A DNA stretch of 60,630 nucleotides, from positions 26,692 through 87,321 of the forward strand of contig SMNH02000015.1 of assembly GCA_006383075.2 (NCBI GenBank), in the 5' to 3' direction. Below the pieces are notes generated by a model. It was not told the origin of the DNA and ran no database searches. It saw only the letters and a list, made by a program, of their open reading frames with translations. The DNA is from Kordia sp. TARA_039_SRF. GTDB lineage: Bacteria > Bacteroidota > Bacteroidia > Flavobacteriales > Flavobacteriaceae. The position numbers were made by a program, and so were the translations under genes. Every line of letters starts with the position of its first letter. The stretch's first letter is position 1. Positions 1 to 8,031 of the stretch are shown one piece after another.

Positions 1-165
1 AAAAAAGAATCACTAATTTTAACACTCAAATGAAACGATTTTTTACACTTCATTTACACTGCTCAATTTAATCCGGCACGGGTGGCTCACTTTACCCGAA
101 TTTTCCAGTTTATGAAATTATGTTTATTTATATTTGATTTAAACATATCACTAAAATAACAAAAC

Positions 166-234
166 TTTCGCAAATACAATAATATTTTCGTAAAAATACA
201 ATAATATTTTCGTAAAAATACATTAAAATTTTCG
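166..234. repeat. Tandem operator-like repeats before the HTH gene
   Basis: Four TTTCG units start at 166, 186, 208 and 230, a period of 20 to 22 bases, each in an AT-rich unit like TTTTCGTAAAAATACAATAA. The period is about two helical turns and the last unit ends just before the regulator's ATG at 241. Read on the other strand the core is TACGAAAATATT. Related sites occur at 1983-1995 and 2023-2037. Inference: binding sites for the adjacent regulator, probably autoregulatory. Confidence 0.5.
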
Positions 235-240
235 TAATTA

Positions 241-744
241 ATGAAAGATAGACTAATCAAGATTTTTTCAGACTTAAATGTAAGTTCATATAAAGTAGCA
301 GATGATTTAGACCAAGTCGTTTCACAGGTTACGATTAGAAATATTTTGAAAGGGAAGACTGCAAATCCTCATCAGTCAACTTTAGATTTATTAGCTGATT
401 ATCTTTGTGAAAATTTTAAAGTTTCTCGTTTATGGCTAATTAAAGGAGAAGGAGAAATTTATCTTAAAGATGATGAAGACTACTACTTGGAAAAGCTTGG
501 TGTACGATTTGGATTAGATGAATTAATTAAACATTTTGAAAATAACAAAGAAGTTTATTTCTCTAGGTCTAAAGATTTAATGTTATATGTTATAGAGGAA
601 CTTATTAAAAATAAAGAAAAGTATTTTGAAATATCTGAGTATTTGAGATTATTTATCAAGGATAGTGTAGAACAAAGACTTGAAGAACGTCTAGCTGAAA
701 TCAAAGAAATAGGAGCTATTGTCAACTCGCAAAAAAATAAATAG
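241..744 (+). CDS. Cro/CI-like helix-turn-helix regulator
   Basis: A 167-residue protein whose first 65 or so residues look like a phage-type XRE/CI helix-turn-helix: a VSQVTIRNILKGKT-like turn region, then conserved WLIKGEGEIY at the domain end, as in CI-family repressors that meet the DNA after a short helix bundle. The rest is charged and helical with no peptidase or ligand domain that I recognise, and probably serves dimerisation. The ATG at 241 directly follows four operator-like repeats, so autoregulation is likely (inference). It converges on the minus-strand gene ending at 749. AT richness and lack of housekeeping neighbours suggest an accessory gene. Specific target unknown. Confidence 0.6.
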   Translation: MKDRLIKIFSDLNVSSYKVADDLDQVVSQVTIRNILKGKTANPHQSTLDLLADYLCENFKVSRLWLIKGEGEIYLKDDEDYYLEKLGVRFGLDELIKHFENNKEVYFSRSKDLMLYVIEELIKNKEKYFEISEYLRLFIKDSVEQRLEERLAEIKEIGAIVNSQKNK

Positions 745-748
745 TAAC

Positions 749-976
749 CTATGTAGTGATTTTAAAATTACCAATCATAAAGGTGAGTCCTCTAGGTAAT
801 TTTGCAAATGACTCGTTGTTTTGGATTTCTTTTTTATTTGAACTTTTTTCTAAATCATTAAGTTCTTTTTCTATTCTTTTAGCACGCTTTTTATAGGATT
901 CTTGGGAACGGTCATTGGCATATCCTTTCCCTTGAAGTTGTTTTAATATACCTTTTGCTTTTTCTAATTCCGACAT
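749..976 (-). CDS. Small charged protein of unknown function
   Basis: 75 residues, lysine- and glutamate-rich, mostly predicted helix (residues 1-50), with a more hydrophobic end. No signal peptide and no family recognised. It starts 5 bases downstream of the stop of the membrane protein gene, so the two are probably co-transcribed with the lipoprotein gene upstream. Its role is probably tied to that membrane protein, but nothing in the sequence says how. Confidence 0.5.
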   Translation of the reverse strand: MSELEKAKGILKQLQGKGYANDRSQESYKKRAKRIEKELNDLEKSSNKKEIQNNESFAKLPRGLTFMIGNFKITT

Positions 977-981
977 TTGAC

Positions 982-1770
982 TTATTTATTAATTTCTTTT
1001 CCAACTTCAATAATCACTTTTGAGTTTAATTTTGTGTATTCACTTTCTTTTTCTTGCTTTACATATCCCTTTTCTGGAATTACATATAGTATCTGGTCAA
1101 ATAAAATAGAAATTACCTTTTTTAATCTTTCTTCAATAGTTTGGTAATGCTTAAACAAAAAGTATGAAGAAACTAAAATCAGAATTGGTGAAACAATAAG
1201 TAAGGCATTTTGATGCCAATGTTCAAAATCATATTCGCCTAAAGAGTTTACTTTATATACCAAACTCCATGTAAACCAATAACTAGAAGTCAGAACAAAT
1301 AGACTAGATATGATTAAATAGAAAATTCTTTGATTTTTTGATTCATAATACTGCTTTATTTTAGAACTAAAATAAAATAAGCTAACAATTAGAACAAAAA
1401 AGCGGATTCCTACACTTAGAGCAAAATTTTTAAGGGAGGTATAGCCTAAAATTGAGTCTTCAGTTTTGAGTCTATTTTTTATAGCTAAGTAATTCTTATG
1501 ATTATTTTTATATTCTTTGGTTATTAAGTTATACTCATCATAATAATTATCAATATTGATTTGTCTATCTTTCAACTTATTAAGTAGACTGTTATATGAT
1601 GAATCTCTAGTATCTATCATTGGCTTATAAGTGGCAAGATGTTCTTCAAGCTGTATAGATTTTTCTCGTAAGACATTATGAAAAAATGTTGCAGTAATAG
1701 AAATAATTATTACCGCAACCATAATTATAGATAGAATAAATCTACCCTCCAACTTCTTCTTCTTCGTCAT
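982..1770 (-). CDS. Membrane protein of unknown function, four predicted helices
   Basis: An integral membrane protein of about 262 residues. One hydrophobic helix follows a lysine-rich N-terminus. A roughly 90-residue, probably coiled-coil, extracytoplasmic segment rich in Tyr, Asn and Lys comes next, then three more hydrophobic helices, and a C-terminal cytoplasmic tail that mentions no known motif. The frame is open from 1821, but its first 17 codons lie inside the acidic tail of the lipoprotein gene in another frame, so the ATG at 1770 is the better start, leaving a 29-base overlap. Operon with the lipoprotein upstream and the 75-residue protein downstream. Function unknown; the pattern helix-long loop-helices resembles sensor or channel-like membrane proteins only loosely. 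Confidence 0.55.
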   Translation of the reverse strand: MTKKKKLEGRFILSIIMVAVIIISITATFFHNVLREKSIQLEEHLATYKPMIDTRDSSYNSLLNKLKDRQINIDNYYDEYNLITKEYKNNHKNYLAIKNRLKTEDSILGYTSLKNFALSVGIRFFVLIVSLFYFSSKIKQYYESKNQRIFYLIISSLFVLTSSYWFTWSLVYKVNSLGEYDFEHWHQNALLIVSPILILVSSYFLFKHYQTIEERLKKVISILFDQILYVIPEKGYVKQEKESEYTKLNSKVIIEVGKEINK

Positions 1771-1909
1771 TGTCATCGGGGTCTCCGACTTCGCCATGAC
1801 CTGTGCTTTCTGTTTCTTCATATTCTAGTTCTGATATACTATCAGGATTACAACTACTAAGGAATGATAATCCAAATAAAATAACGATAATAGATAAAAA
1901 ATTTTTCAT
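1742..1909 (-). CDS. Short lipoprotein with acidic tail
   Basis: A 55-residue reading frame starting at the ATG at 1909. It has a Lys-Asn start, a hydrophobic stretch, and a lipobox LSSC with cysteine at residue 20. An acidic tail follows (Asp/Glu-rich, ending EEEEVGG). This is the classic layout of a small Bacteroidota lipoprotein, so I call it real despite its size. It is the first gene of a three-gene minus-strand operon and overlaps the membrane protein start. The acidic residues after the cysteine are far downstream, so whether it is surface exported cannot be judged. Operator-like motifs lie 70 to 130 bases upstream. Confidence 0.6.
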   Translation of the reverse strand: MKNFLSIIVILFGLSFLSSCNPDSISELEYEETESTGHGEVGDPDDNDEEEEVGG

Positions 1910-1982
1910 GACTGTTTGTTTTTTTGTTACATTATCAAATGTATTACAAAAAAACTAGTCAGAAATTTATAGCATTAATTGC

Positions 1983-2037
1983 TACGAATATTTTGCTAAA
2001 ATATAAAAATCTTTCACACTTTTACGAAAGTATTTTG
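1983..2037 (-). promoter_or_regulatory. TACGAA-type motif pair upstream of the lipoprotein operon
   Basis: TACGAATATTTTG at 1983-1995 and TACGAAAGTATTTTG at 2023-2037, 40 bases apart, resemble the reverse strand of the repeats at 166-234 (TACGAAAATATTATTG). They lie upstream of the lipoprotein start at 1909. Inference: the same HTH regulator controls both transcription units. Confidence 0.4.
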
Positions 2038-2312
2038 TAAGAAAATGTAATTTACGGTTAAACCATCAATTTGCTATGGTTTTGTAGATAGTAACAAAAA
2101 TAGAGCTATAAAAATTTATAACTCTTTTCTAATTAGCCTTTAATTAAAAAAACTATTTTTAATACTTGGGTTGATTCTTGTATTTTTATTTATTAATTTT
2201 GATTTGAAAAATCTTTTAGAACTGAATACAAAAGTGCATACAAAAACCCTTAAAAGGGGCTTTTAATACTTATCTAAGCAACTGAAAATCAAATACTAAA
2301 AATAGATAGCGT

Positions 2313-2325
2313 GAGTTTCCAACTC
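2313..2325. repeat. REP-like palindrome GAGTT-TCC-AACTC
   Basis: An inverted repeat of GAGTT and AACTC around TCC. The same core with longer arms (CGAGTT-TCC-AACTCG) is at 34890-34904, so it is a dispersed palindromic element and not a local accident. It sits between genes, downstream of radA. Confidence 0.5.
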
Positions 2326-2369
2326 GTGCCAACGTTTATATATAATTCTTCAATCATTCAATTCCTATC

Positions 2370-3728
2370 CTAAAACAACTGTTCCACCAATTCTTCAATT
2401 CTTGAAATCAGTACAATCTTGATTTTAGGGTTTTTTAATGAAATTTTATTGTGTTTGGATGCAAAAAAGGTAGTAAAGCCTAACTTTTCAGCTTCCAGAA
2501 TACGCTGATCAATTCGGTTGACGGGACGAATTTCTCCTGCCAATCCAATTTCGGCAGCAAAACAGTTTGTTTTGGAAATTTCTTCGTCTTCGTTGCTAGA
2601 TAGAATTGCGGCAATCACTGCCAAATCAATCGCAGGATCGTCAATACTGATACCGCCTGTAATGTTTAAAAAGACATCTTTTGCTGCCAATTTAAACCCT
2701 GCACGTTTTTCCAACACAGCCAATAACATGTTTAAGCGTTTTGCGTTGTAACCTGTCGTACTTCGCTGCGGCGTTCCGTATACTGCCGTACTTACTAAGG
2801 CTTGAATTTCTATCATCAAAGGTCGTGCGCCTTCTAAAGTTGCTGCAATAGCCGTTCCACTGAGTTTATCTGCGTTTTTGGAAATCAATATTTCGGACGG
2901 ATTGTGAACTTCGCGCAAACCATCGGAGAGCATTTCGTAAATACCTAATTCAGACGTAGAACCAAAACGATTTTTTAGCGAACGCAGAATACGATATACA
3001 TGATTTCGGTCGCCTTCAAACTGTAAAACCGTATCAACCATGTGTTCTAAAATCTTTGGGCCAGCAATGTTTCCGTCTTTTGTAATATGTCCAATCAAGA
3101 ACACAGGAATGCCGCTTTCTTTGGCGAATTTGATTAATTCCGTAGTACATTCTCGAATTTGTGAAATACTTCCTGCAGACGATTCTATATAGTCTGAATG
3201 CAAGGTTTGAATGGAATCAATAATGACTACATCTGGTTGTATTTCGGCAATTTGCTTAAAAATATTTTGCGTTTTTGTTTCCGTCAGTACAAAACAATTG
3301 GAGTTTTTTTGACTGATGCGTTCCGCGCGCATTTTGATTTGCTTTTGACTTTCCTCGCCCGAAACATACAAGGTTTTATACGGTAATTTTAAGGAAATTT
3401 GAAGTAATAAAGTACTTTTTCCAATACCAGGTTCGCCACCTAATAAAATTAACGAACCAGGCACAATTCCACCGCCTAAGACTCTGTCTAACTCTTGGTC
3501 GGAAGTTGGTAAGCGTTTTTCAGTTTCGGAGCTTATTTCGTGTATCAATGTCGGTTTTGCAACACGTGTACGTCCTTTTTCTTGTTGTTGCCAATTGGCT
3601 TTTACTTCTTTTTGAATGACTTCTTCTACAATGGTATTCCATTGTTTGCAGGAAGAGCATTGTCCTTGCCATTTTGCGTACTGCGTGCCACAGTTTTGAC
3701 AGAAAAAGGTCGTTTTTATTTTTGCCAT
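2370..3728 (-). CDS. radA: DNA repair protein RadA (Sms)
   Basis: RadA is a RecA-related ATPase that helps branch migration in recombinational repair. All family marks are visible in this 452-residue protein: an N-terminal zinc finger with cysteines 10, 13, 24 and 27; Walker A GEPGIGKST at residues 98-106; the RadA-specific KNRFG motif at 252-256; and a C-terminal Lon-protease-like domain without the catalytic serine context. Length is normal. It is the last gene of the panC operon, starting one base after the esterase-like gene's stop, a position that probably reflects operon history and not pathway. Confidence 0.97.
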   Translation of the reverse strand: MAKIKTTFFCQNCGTQYAKWQGQCSSCKQWNTIVEEVIQKEVKANWQQQEKGRTRVAKPTLIHEISSETEKRLPTSDQELDRVLGGGIVPGSLILLGGEPGIGKSTLLLQISLKLPYKTLYVSGEESQKQIKMRAERISQKNSNCFVLTETKTQNIFKQIAEIQPDVVIIDSIQTLHSDYIESSAGSISQIRECTTELIKFAKESGIPVFLIGHITKDGNIAGPKILEHMVDTVLQFEGDRNHVYRILRSLKNRFGSTSELGIYEMLSDGLREVHNPSEILISKNADKLSGTAIAATLEGARPLMIEIQALVSTAVYGTPQRSTTGYNAKRLNMLLAVLEKRAGFKLAAKDVFLNITGGISIDDPAIDLAVIAAILSSNEDEEISKTNCFAAEIGLAGEIRPVNRIDQRILEAEKLGFTTFFASKHNKISLKNPKIKIVLISRIEELVEQLF

Positions 3729-3729
3729 A

Positions 3730-4878
3730 TTACCAGCCGAAATCTTGTTTGAGTTTGTCTGCTTTGTCGAGCATTAAATCTTTTGTGATGAAGTCAATCG
3801 GATTCATGCTAAAACCATTTTGATACATGCGTAATGCTTTTTTAGGCTTTCCAATTTTTTCATAATATTCACCCATAAAAAAGTGAAATAACGCGGTATC
3901 TGGATATTCTTTTTTGCCTAGTTTGGCTAACAGTTCTAAATCTTCGTCTTTTTTATTTTTTCTAATAGCTGAATAAATCGCCATAAAATCGTTGACCGAA
4001 ACACGTTTTTCAAATCCGAACAACTCTTCAATCGTTTCGTATTTATCTATCAAATAGAGATACGGAGAGGTTTTAAGTGTAACAATTTTTTCTCTGTACT
4101 CTTTGACACTGATAGGACGATATATGGTGAAGATTTTACTCATTGCTCGCGGAATTGCTTGAACCGCTAATGAGTTGTGATTGGCTTCGGTAAAATCGTC
4201 ATAGTAATAGAAGACGTTTTCATTTTTTAAAGTACGTAAGGATTCGTTCAATCCTCTTATACGTTTTGCTTCTTTTCTAGTGTCTTCATCGGCCGTTGCC
4301 AGATAGTAGAATTTTTTGGTTTCAAACTCTTCCAAACGTGTGGAAATGCGGTCTTCCATTTTTGGTGCAAAATATGGACTTAGATTGATGTAAGCATCAA
4401 ACAGTGGCACTTCTTTAAATAGATAGTAGTTCGCAAAATTGGCAGTATCATCATGTCCTACAATCATTTTAAAGTTTGCTGTATTGTAATTTTTTTCCAC
4501 AAAAGGAATCAATTCCATGCCAATAAATTCAAAAAAATCAGCACTTTTCTTTTCGGGCAAACCGCTAGCGTCATTAAAAGCAACTTCTCTGGCGCGATTT
4601 TCTTTTTCGTATTGATTTACACCTACCACAATACATTCTGGCATTTCGTCCCAATAGCTGTAATAACGAGCATTGGCAACAACGCTTTCAAATAAATAAT
4701 GCGCATCCAACACCACAATAATTGGGTATACTTTGTCTTCCGAATAGCCTTCGGGAATGTATAATTGAATGTCGCGCGTTTCGTTTAGCTTTTCCGATTT
4801 TATTTTTTCTACTGTAGTTTGCGATTGTGCGGTTGCAAAACTTACAAACGCAATGAGTAGCATGAGATAGTTTTTCAT
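3730..4878 (-). CDS. Secreted esterase-like alpha/beta-hydrolase with TPR tail, nucleophile apparently missing
   Basis: 382 residues: a signal peptide (residues 1-19, cleavage near AQSQ), an alpha/beta-hydrolase domain of the esterase D/enterochelin-esterase type (HYLFESVV and GVNQYEKE regions), and a C-terminal TPR-like repeat (GEYYEKIGKPKKALRMY). At the nucleophile elbow, where active members have GHSxGG, this protein reads VGHDDTAN, so serine is replaced by aspartate. A histidine candidate remains in EANHNSLA. It may be a pseudo-enzyme with a binding role, or use a non-standard nucleophile. It is periplasmic or outer-membrane-associated by its signal. Fourth gene of the panC-radA operon. 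Confidence 0.75.
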   Translation of the reverse strand: MKNYLMLLIAFVSFATAQSQTTVEKIKSEKLNETRDIQLYIPEGYSEDKVYPIIVVLDAHYLFESVVANARYYSYWDEMPECIVVGVNQYEKENRAREVAFNDASGLPEKKSADFFEFIGMELIPFVEKNYNTANFKMIVGHDDTANFANYYLFKEVPLFDAYINLSPYFAPKMEDRISTRLEEFETKKFYYLATADEDTRKEAKRIRGLNESLRTLKNENVFYYYDDFTEANHNSLAVQAIPRAMSKIFTIYRPISVKEYREKIVTLKTSPYLYLIDKYETIEELFGFEKRVSVNDFMAIYSAIRKNKKDEDLELLAKLGKKEYPDTALFHFFMGEYYEKIGKPKKALRMYQNGFSMNPIDFITKDLMLDKADKLKQDFGW

Positions 4879-4908
4879 GAGGTAGATAGGTTAATTTAGA
4901 GCAACAAG

Positions 4909-5871
4909 TTAAAGATTTTTTTCGCGATTAAAAATAGGAAGATACAGAAAAGATAATCCACCGAGAATTACAATCATAAGTGTTTGCGATGCCCACATAA
5001 TCCAACCGAAAGCCATACTTGGGTCTTCAGGTAGATTGAATAGCGAGAAAGCGCCTGCAACGGCAACAGGATAAAAACCAATACCACCATTACTTGCAGC
5101 AATGCTAAAACTCCCTGCAATAAAGGCAATCAACATGGCGCCTAAAGGAACTTTTCCGTGTAATTCTTCTACCGAAAAAATGGTGAGGTAAAACATTAAA
5201 ATATACATTGCCCAAATAAAAAGTGTGTGCAGAATGAATCCCCATTTGTTTTTCATTCGTAAAATGCTTGTCGCGCCTTCGTAGATGCCAAGAATGAAAT
5301 TTTTTATTTTGAGTGCAATTCCTTTTTTTGCTTTTTTGATGAAAATAATCAAGCCAATTCCGCCAAGAATCATCGCTGCTAAAAGCAATATAAGTTTTGT
5401 GGGATTAAGATTTTTAGTGAGCAAATCCCAAATGAAATCAAATTGAAGATACAGGGTAATTCCAATGACAATAAACATGATGATAAGATCGGCAATACGT
5501 TCGGCAACAATGGTTCCAAAGCCTTTTTCAAACGGAACATCTTCATAGTTGGTCAGTGTCAGTGCGCGCAAGGCTTCACCTGAGCGTGGAATTCCTAAGT
5601 TTGCCAAATACGCTACAAAAACCGCCATCACATTATTCGCATATTTGGGTTTGTAGCCCATGGGTTGCAACATGTATTGCCAGCGATACGCGCGTGATAA
5701 GTGACTTAAAACGCCACAAAAAACACCTAAAATAACCCACGTATAATCTGCTTGTTTAAAATATTCAATCAGTTTTTCTAGCGGTGTTTTGGACAAAGAG
5801 TACCAAACTAAAAAAACTCCCAATGCTAGTGGGAGTAGAAATTTTAATATTTTCGATGTTTTAATTTTCAA
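4909..5871 (-). CDS. Flippase-like integral membrane protein (UPF0104/AglD family)
   Basis: 320 residues with about eight hydrophobic helices and the family's conserved features: an early YRWQYML segment, PRSGEALRALTLTNYEDVP with the RSGE core, and the SNGGIGFYPVAVA motif in a late helix. This is the lysylphosphatidylglycerol synthase transmembrane region without a catalytic GNAT domain, as in AglD/UPF0104 proteins, thought to act in lipid or lipid-linked sugar translocation. It begins directly after the panD stop (no gap), so translation is probably coupled. Exact substrate unknown. Confidence 0.85.
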   Translation of the reverse strand: MKIKTSKILKFLLPLALGVFLVWYSLSKTPLEKLIEYFKQADYTWVILGVFCGVLSHLSRAYRWQYMLQPMGYKPKYANNVMAVFVAYLANLGIPRSGEALRALTLTNYEDVPFEKGFGTIVAERIADLIIMFIVIGITLYLQFDFIWDLLTKNLNPTKLILLLAAMILGGIGLIIFIKKAKKGIALKIKNFILGIYEGATSILRMKNKWGFILHTLFIWAMYILMFYLTIFSVEELHGKVPLGAMLIAFIAGSFSIAASNGGIGFYPVAVAGAFSLFNLPEDPSMAFGWIMWASQTLMIVILGGLSFLYLPIFNREKNL

Positions 5872-6222
5872 TTAGGTAAGCGTATTGTCGGCTTCGTTCG
5901 GGAACACCAACGCAGGTTTAAATTTTTTAGCCTCTTCAATATCCATCATGGCATACGTGATTAAAATTAATACGTCTCCTTTGGCTACTTTTCGCGCTGC
6001 TGCGCCATTTAGGGTAATTTCTCCACTTCCTCTTGGACCTGGAATTGCATACGTTTCAAGTCGTTCTCCATTGTTGTTGTTTACAATCTGAACCTTTTCT
6101 CCTTGAATGATATTTGCAGCGTCCATAAGGTCTTCATCAATTGTGATGCTTCCAATATAGTTTAAATCAGCTCCTGTGACTTTTACTCTATGTATTTTTG
6201 ATTTTACTACGTGTACTTGCAT
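5872..6222 (-). CDS. panD: Aspartate 1-decarboxylase
   Basis: PanD converts L-aspartate to beta-alanine for pantothenate and coenzyme A. It is made as a pro-enzyme that cleaves itself at a Gly-Ser bond. The YIGSITID motif puts that bond at Gly24-Ser25, exactly as in the family, and leaves a pyruvoyl group on Ser25. The 116-residue length is usual, and a Tyr and Asn (NGAAAR, residues 72-77) needed for catalysis are present. It follows panC by 27 bases in the same operon, so the beta-alanine maker and user are co-expressed. Cytoplasmic. Confidence 0.97.
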   Translation of the reverse strand: MQVHVVKSKIHRVKVTGADLNYIGSITIDEDLMDAANIIQGEKVQIVNNNNGERLETYAIPGPRGSGEITLNGAAARKVAKGDVLILITYAMMDIEEAKKFKPALVFPNEADNTLT

Positions 6223-6249
6223 GGGGCAAAGTTACTAATTTTAAAGTTG

Positions 6250-7098
6250 TTAATTCAATGCTAAATTGTCTATTAGTCGAATGTTTTCAATAAAAGCTGC
6301 AATGAAGATGCGATACGTTTCGTTTTTAGATTTGCGTTTGACAGTTTTTAGGTTTTTGACATTGGCAATTTCAACATATTCCAACGTCAGTAACGGATGC
6401 TTATTGAACTGTTTTTGAACCCATTCCTTTACGTGTGTAGCACTTTTTGTGCCAAACTTTTTCTTGGCTTCTAAAAGCGTTTTGTGAATAAAAGCACTTT
6501 CTTTACGTGCTTCATTGGACAATCGTTGGTTTCGAGAGCTCATTGCTAAGCCAGAAGCTTCTCGAAATATGTCGCAACCTACAATTTTTACAGGGATTTT
6601 GTATTTAGAGACTAATTTTTTGATAATCATAAGTTGCTGAAAATCTTTTTCTCCAAAATAGGCGTTATCTGGCGTTACAATTTCGAACAAGCGTTTCACA
6701 ATCGTGCCAACGCCGTCAAAATGGCCTGTTCTAAATTTTCCTTCCATTTCAAATTCCAATCCGTCAAAACTAAATTTTTCGGCATGTACGTTTGAATCAT
6801 AGATATCTTCAACACTTGGGGCGTACACAAAAATATTTTCTCCTAAAGTTTTCAACAGTGCCACATCAGCATCAAGCGTTCGTGGATATTTTTTTAAATC
6901 GGTAGCATTATCAAACTGCGTTGGATTCACAAAAACACTTACAAATACAATATCATTGCCCGCTAAAGCGTTTCGTACTAAGGATAAGTGACCTTCGTGC
7001 AATGCGCCCATTGTTGGCACAAAACCAATGGTTTTTCCGTCGGATTTTAAAATTTCAACAAAATTTTTTAGCGTGTCTTGCGTATAAAATATAGTCAT
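6250..7098 (-). CDS. panC: Pantothenate synthetase
   Basis: PanC joins pantoate and beta-alanine using ATP. Visible marks: the FVPTMGALHEGHLSLV region (HxGH nucleotide-binding motif of the HUP superfamily), FVNPTQF, FGEKDFQQL and the MSSRNQRLS motif (KMSKS equivalent). The frame stays open to 7149, but the family begins close to MTIFYTQ and a TAAGTTTG promoter element lies at 7120-7127, so the start at 7098 is chosen, giving 282 residues. First gene of panC-panD-flippase-esterase-like-radA, divergent from the starch-synthase-like gene. Confidence 0.95.
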   Translation of the reverse strand: MTIFYTQDTLKNFVEILKSDGKTIGFVPTMGALHEGHLSLVRNALAGNDIVFVSVFVNPTQFDNATDLKKYPRTLDADVALLKTLGENIFVYAPSVEDIYDSNVHAEKFSFDGLEFEMEGKFRTGHFDGVGTIVKRLFEIVTPDNAYFGEKDFQQLMIIKKLVSKYKIPVKIVGCDIFREASGLAMSSRNQRLSNEARKESAFIHKTLLEAKKKFGTKSATHVKEWVQKQFNKHPLLTLEYVEIANVKNLKTVKRKSKNETYRIFIAAFIENIRLIDNLALN

Positions 7099-7119
7099 TT
7101 GGAAAAAATTAACAGCGTG

Positions 7120-7127
7120 CAAACTTA
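7120..7127 (-). promoter_or_regulatory. Promoter -7 element for panC operon
   Basis: TAAGTTTG on the minus strand matches the Bacteroidota -7 consensus TAnnTTTG in all fixed positions, about 20 bases before the chosen panC ATG. No clear -33 TTG. It helps decide the panC start, since the upstream ATG at 7149 would lie before it. Confidence 0.5.
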
Positions 7128-7157
7128 ATATATTACTGTTAATCTGCATAATTTTTG

Positions 7158-7165
7158 TAATTTTG
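7158..7165 (+). promoter_or_regulatory. Promoter -7 element for starch-synthase-like gene
   Basis: TAATTTTG matches TAnnTTTG and lies 38 bases before the ATG at 7204; the -33 element is not obvious. The panC promoter faces the other way in the same 105-base gap. Confidence 0.45.
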
Positions 7166-7203
7166 CATGTTTTACACCGAATTATTAAAGGAAAAGTATT
7201 TTT

Positions 7204-8013
7204 ATGAATAATAAAAGAGTCTTATACGTTTCATCAGAAGTTGTACCATATTTGCCAGAAACTGAAATTTCATCCATGTCGTTCGAAGCTCCTAAAATGG
7301 TCAACAGCAAAGGTGGACAAATTAGGATATTTATGCCGCGTTTTGGAAATATAAATGAGAGAAGACATCAATTGCATGAAGTAATTCGTTTATCAGGAAT
7401 GAATTTGGTAATTAACGATATGGATATGCCGTTGATTATTAAAGTAGCTTCCATTCCAAAAGAAAGAATACAAGTATATTTTATTGATAATGAAGAATAC
7501 TTCAAGCGCAAAGCTACATTTACAGATGAAGACGGGAATCTTTTTCCGGATAATGATGAGCGCGCTATTTTCTTTGCAAAAGGCGTTATAGAAACTGTAA
7601 AGAAACTAAATTGGGCACCAGATATCATCCATGTTCACGGTTGGATGGCTTCTTTATTGCCTTTATATTTACGTAAATATTACAAAGACGAACCATTGTT
7701 TACAGATAGTAAAATTGTTACTTCTGTATACAAACAAGAATTTGAAGGAACTTTGGACAAAGAAATGCTAAACAAAATCAAATTCGACAATATTGGTGAC
7801 GGTCCTGTAGAAATACTAGCGGAACCAAACTACTCTAACCTTCTAAAAGTTGCTGTGGATCATTCTGATGCCATAGTTATTGCATCTGAAGAAATTCCTG
7901 CGGATGTTCAAGAATATCTCACCGGGCTCGATAAGCCAGTTCTTGAATATAAAAACAGCGAAGAGTTTGCAGATGCTTACACTGATTTTTATAATACAAA
8001 AGTTTTAAATTAA
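7204..8013 (+). CDS. Glycogen/starch synthase-like protein, N-terminal GT5 domain only
   Basis: 269 residues resembling the N-terminal Rossmann domain of family GT5 glycogen synthases: an opening VLYVSSEVVPY in the place of the family's (xx)SE(x)xP(x) segment, a long loop, and DIIHVHGWMASLLPLYL (the HxHDW-type region). The C-terminal ADP-glucose-binding domain is absent; a full GlgA has about 470 residues. No break or frameshift is visible at the end, so this is a stable short form and it is common next to panC in Bacteroidota (known context). The KTGGL-type ADP-glucose loop reads SSMSFEAPKMVNSKGG, so glycosyl transfer is doubtful. It leads DUF4270 and glmS. Confidence 0.75.
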   Translation: MNNKRVLYVSSEVVPYLPETEISSMSFEAPKMVNSKGGQIRIFMPRFGNINERRHQLHEVIRLSGMNLVINDMDMPLIIKVASIPKERIQVYFIDNEEYFKRKATFTDEDGNLFPDNDERAIFFAKGVIETVKKLNWAPDIIHVHGWMASLLPLYLRKYYKDEPLFTDSKIVTSVYKQEFEGTLDKEMLNKIKFDNIGDGPVEILAEPNYSNLLKVAVDHSDAIVIASEEIPADVQEYLTGLDKPVLEYKNSEEFADAYTDFYNTKVLN

Positions 8014-8031
8014 GGTTAACAGATTACACTC

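Larger units (their letters stand above)
1910..2369. other. Gene-free 460-base region between accessory patch and radA
   Basis: No convincing reading frame on either strand. It holds the TACGAA-type motif pair (1983-2037), a short CCCTT/AAGGG inverted repeat near 2248-2262 and a GAGTT-TCC-AACTC palindrome at 2313-2325. It marks the boundary between the accessory genes on the left and the conserved panC-radA operon on the right. Confidence 0.5.

Noticed and set aside
1-165. A gene or mobile-element end at the left edge
   Set aside because: A GC-richer patch near 75-105 stands out, but no frame, terminal repeat or known element is recognisable.
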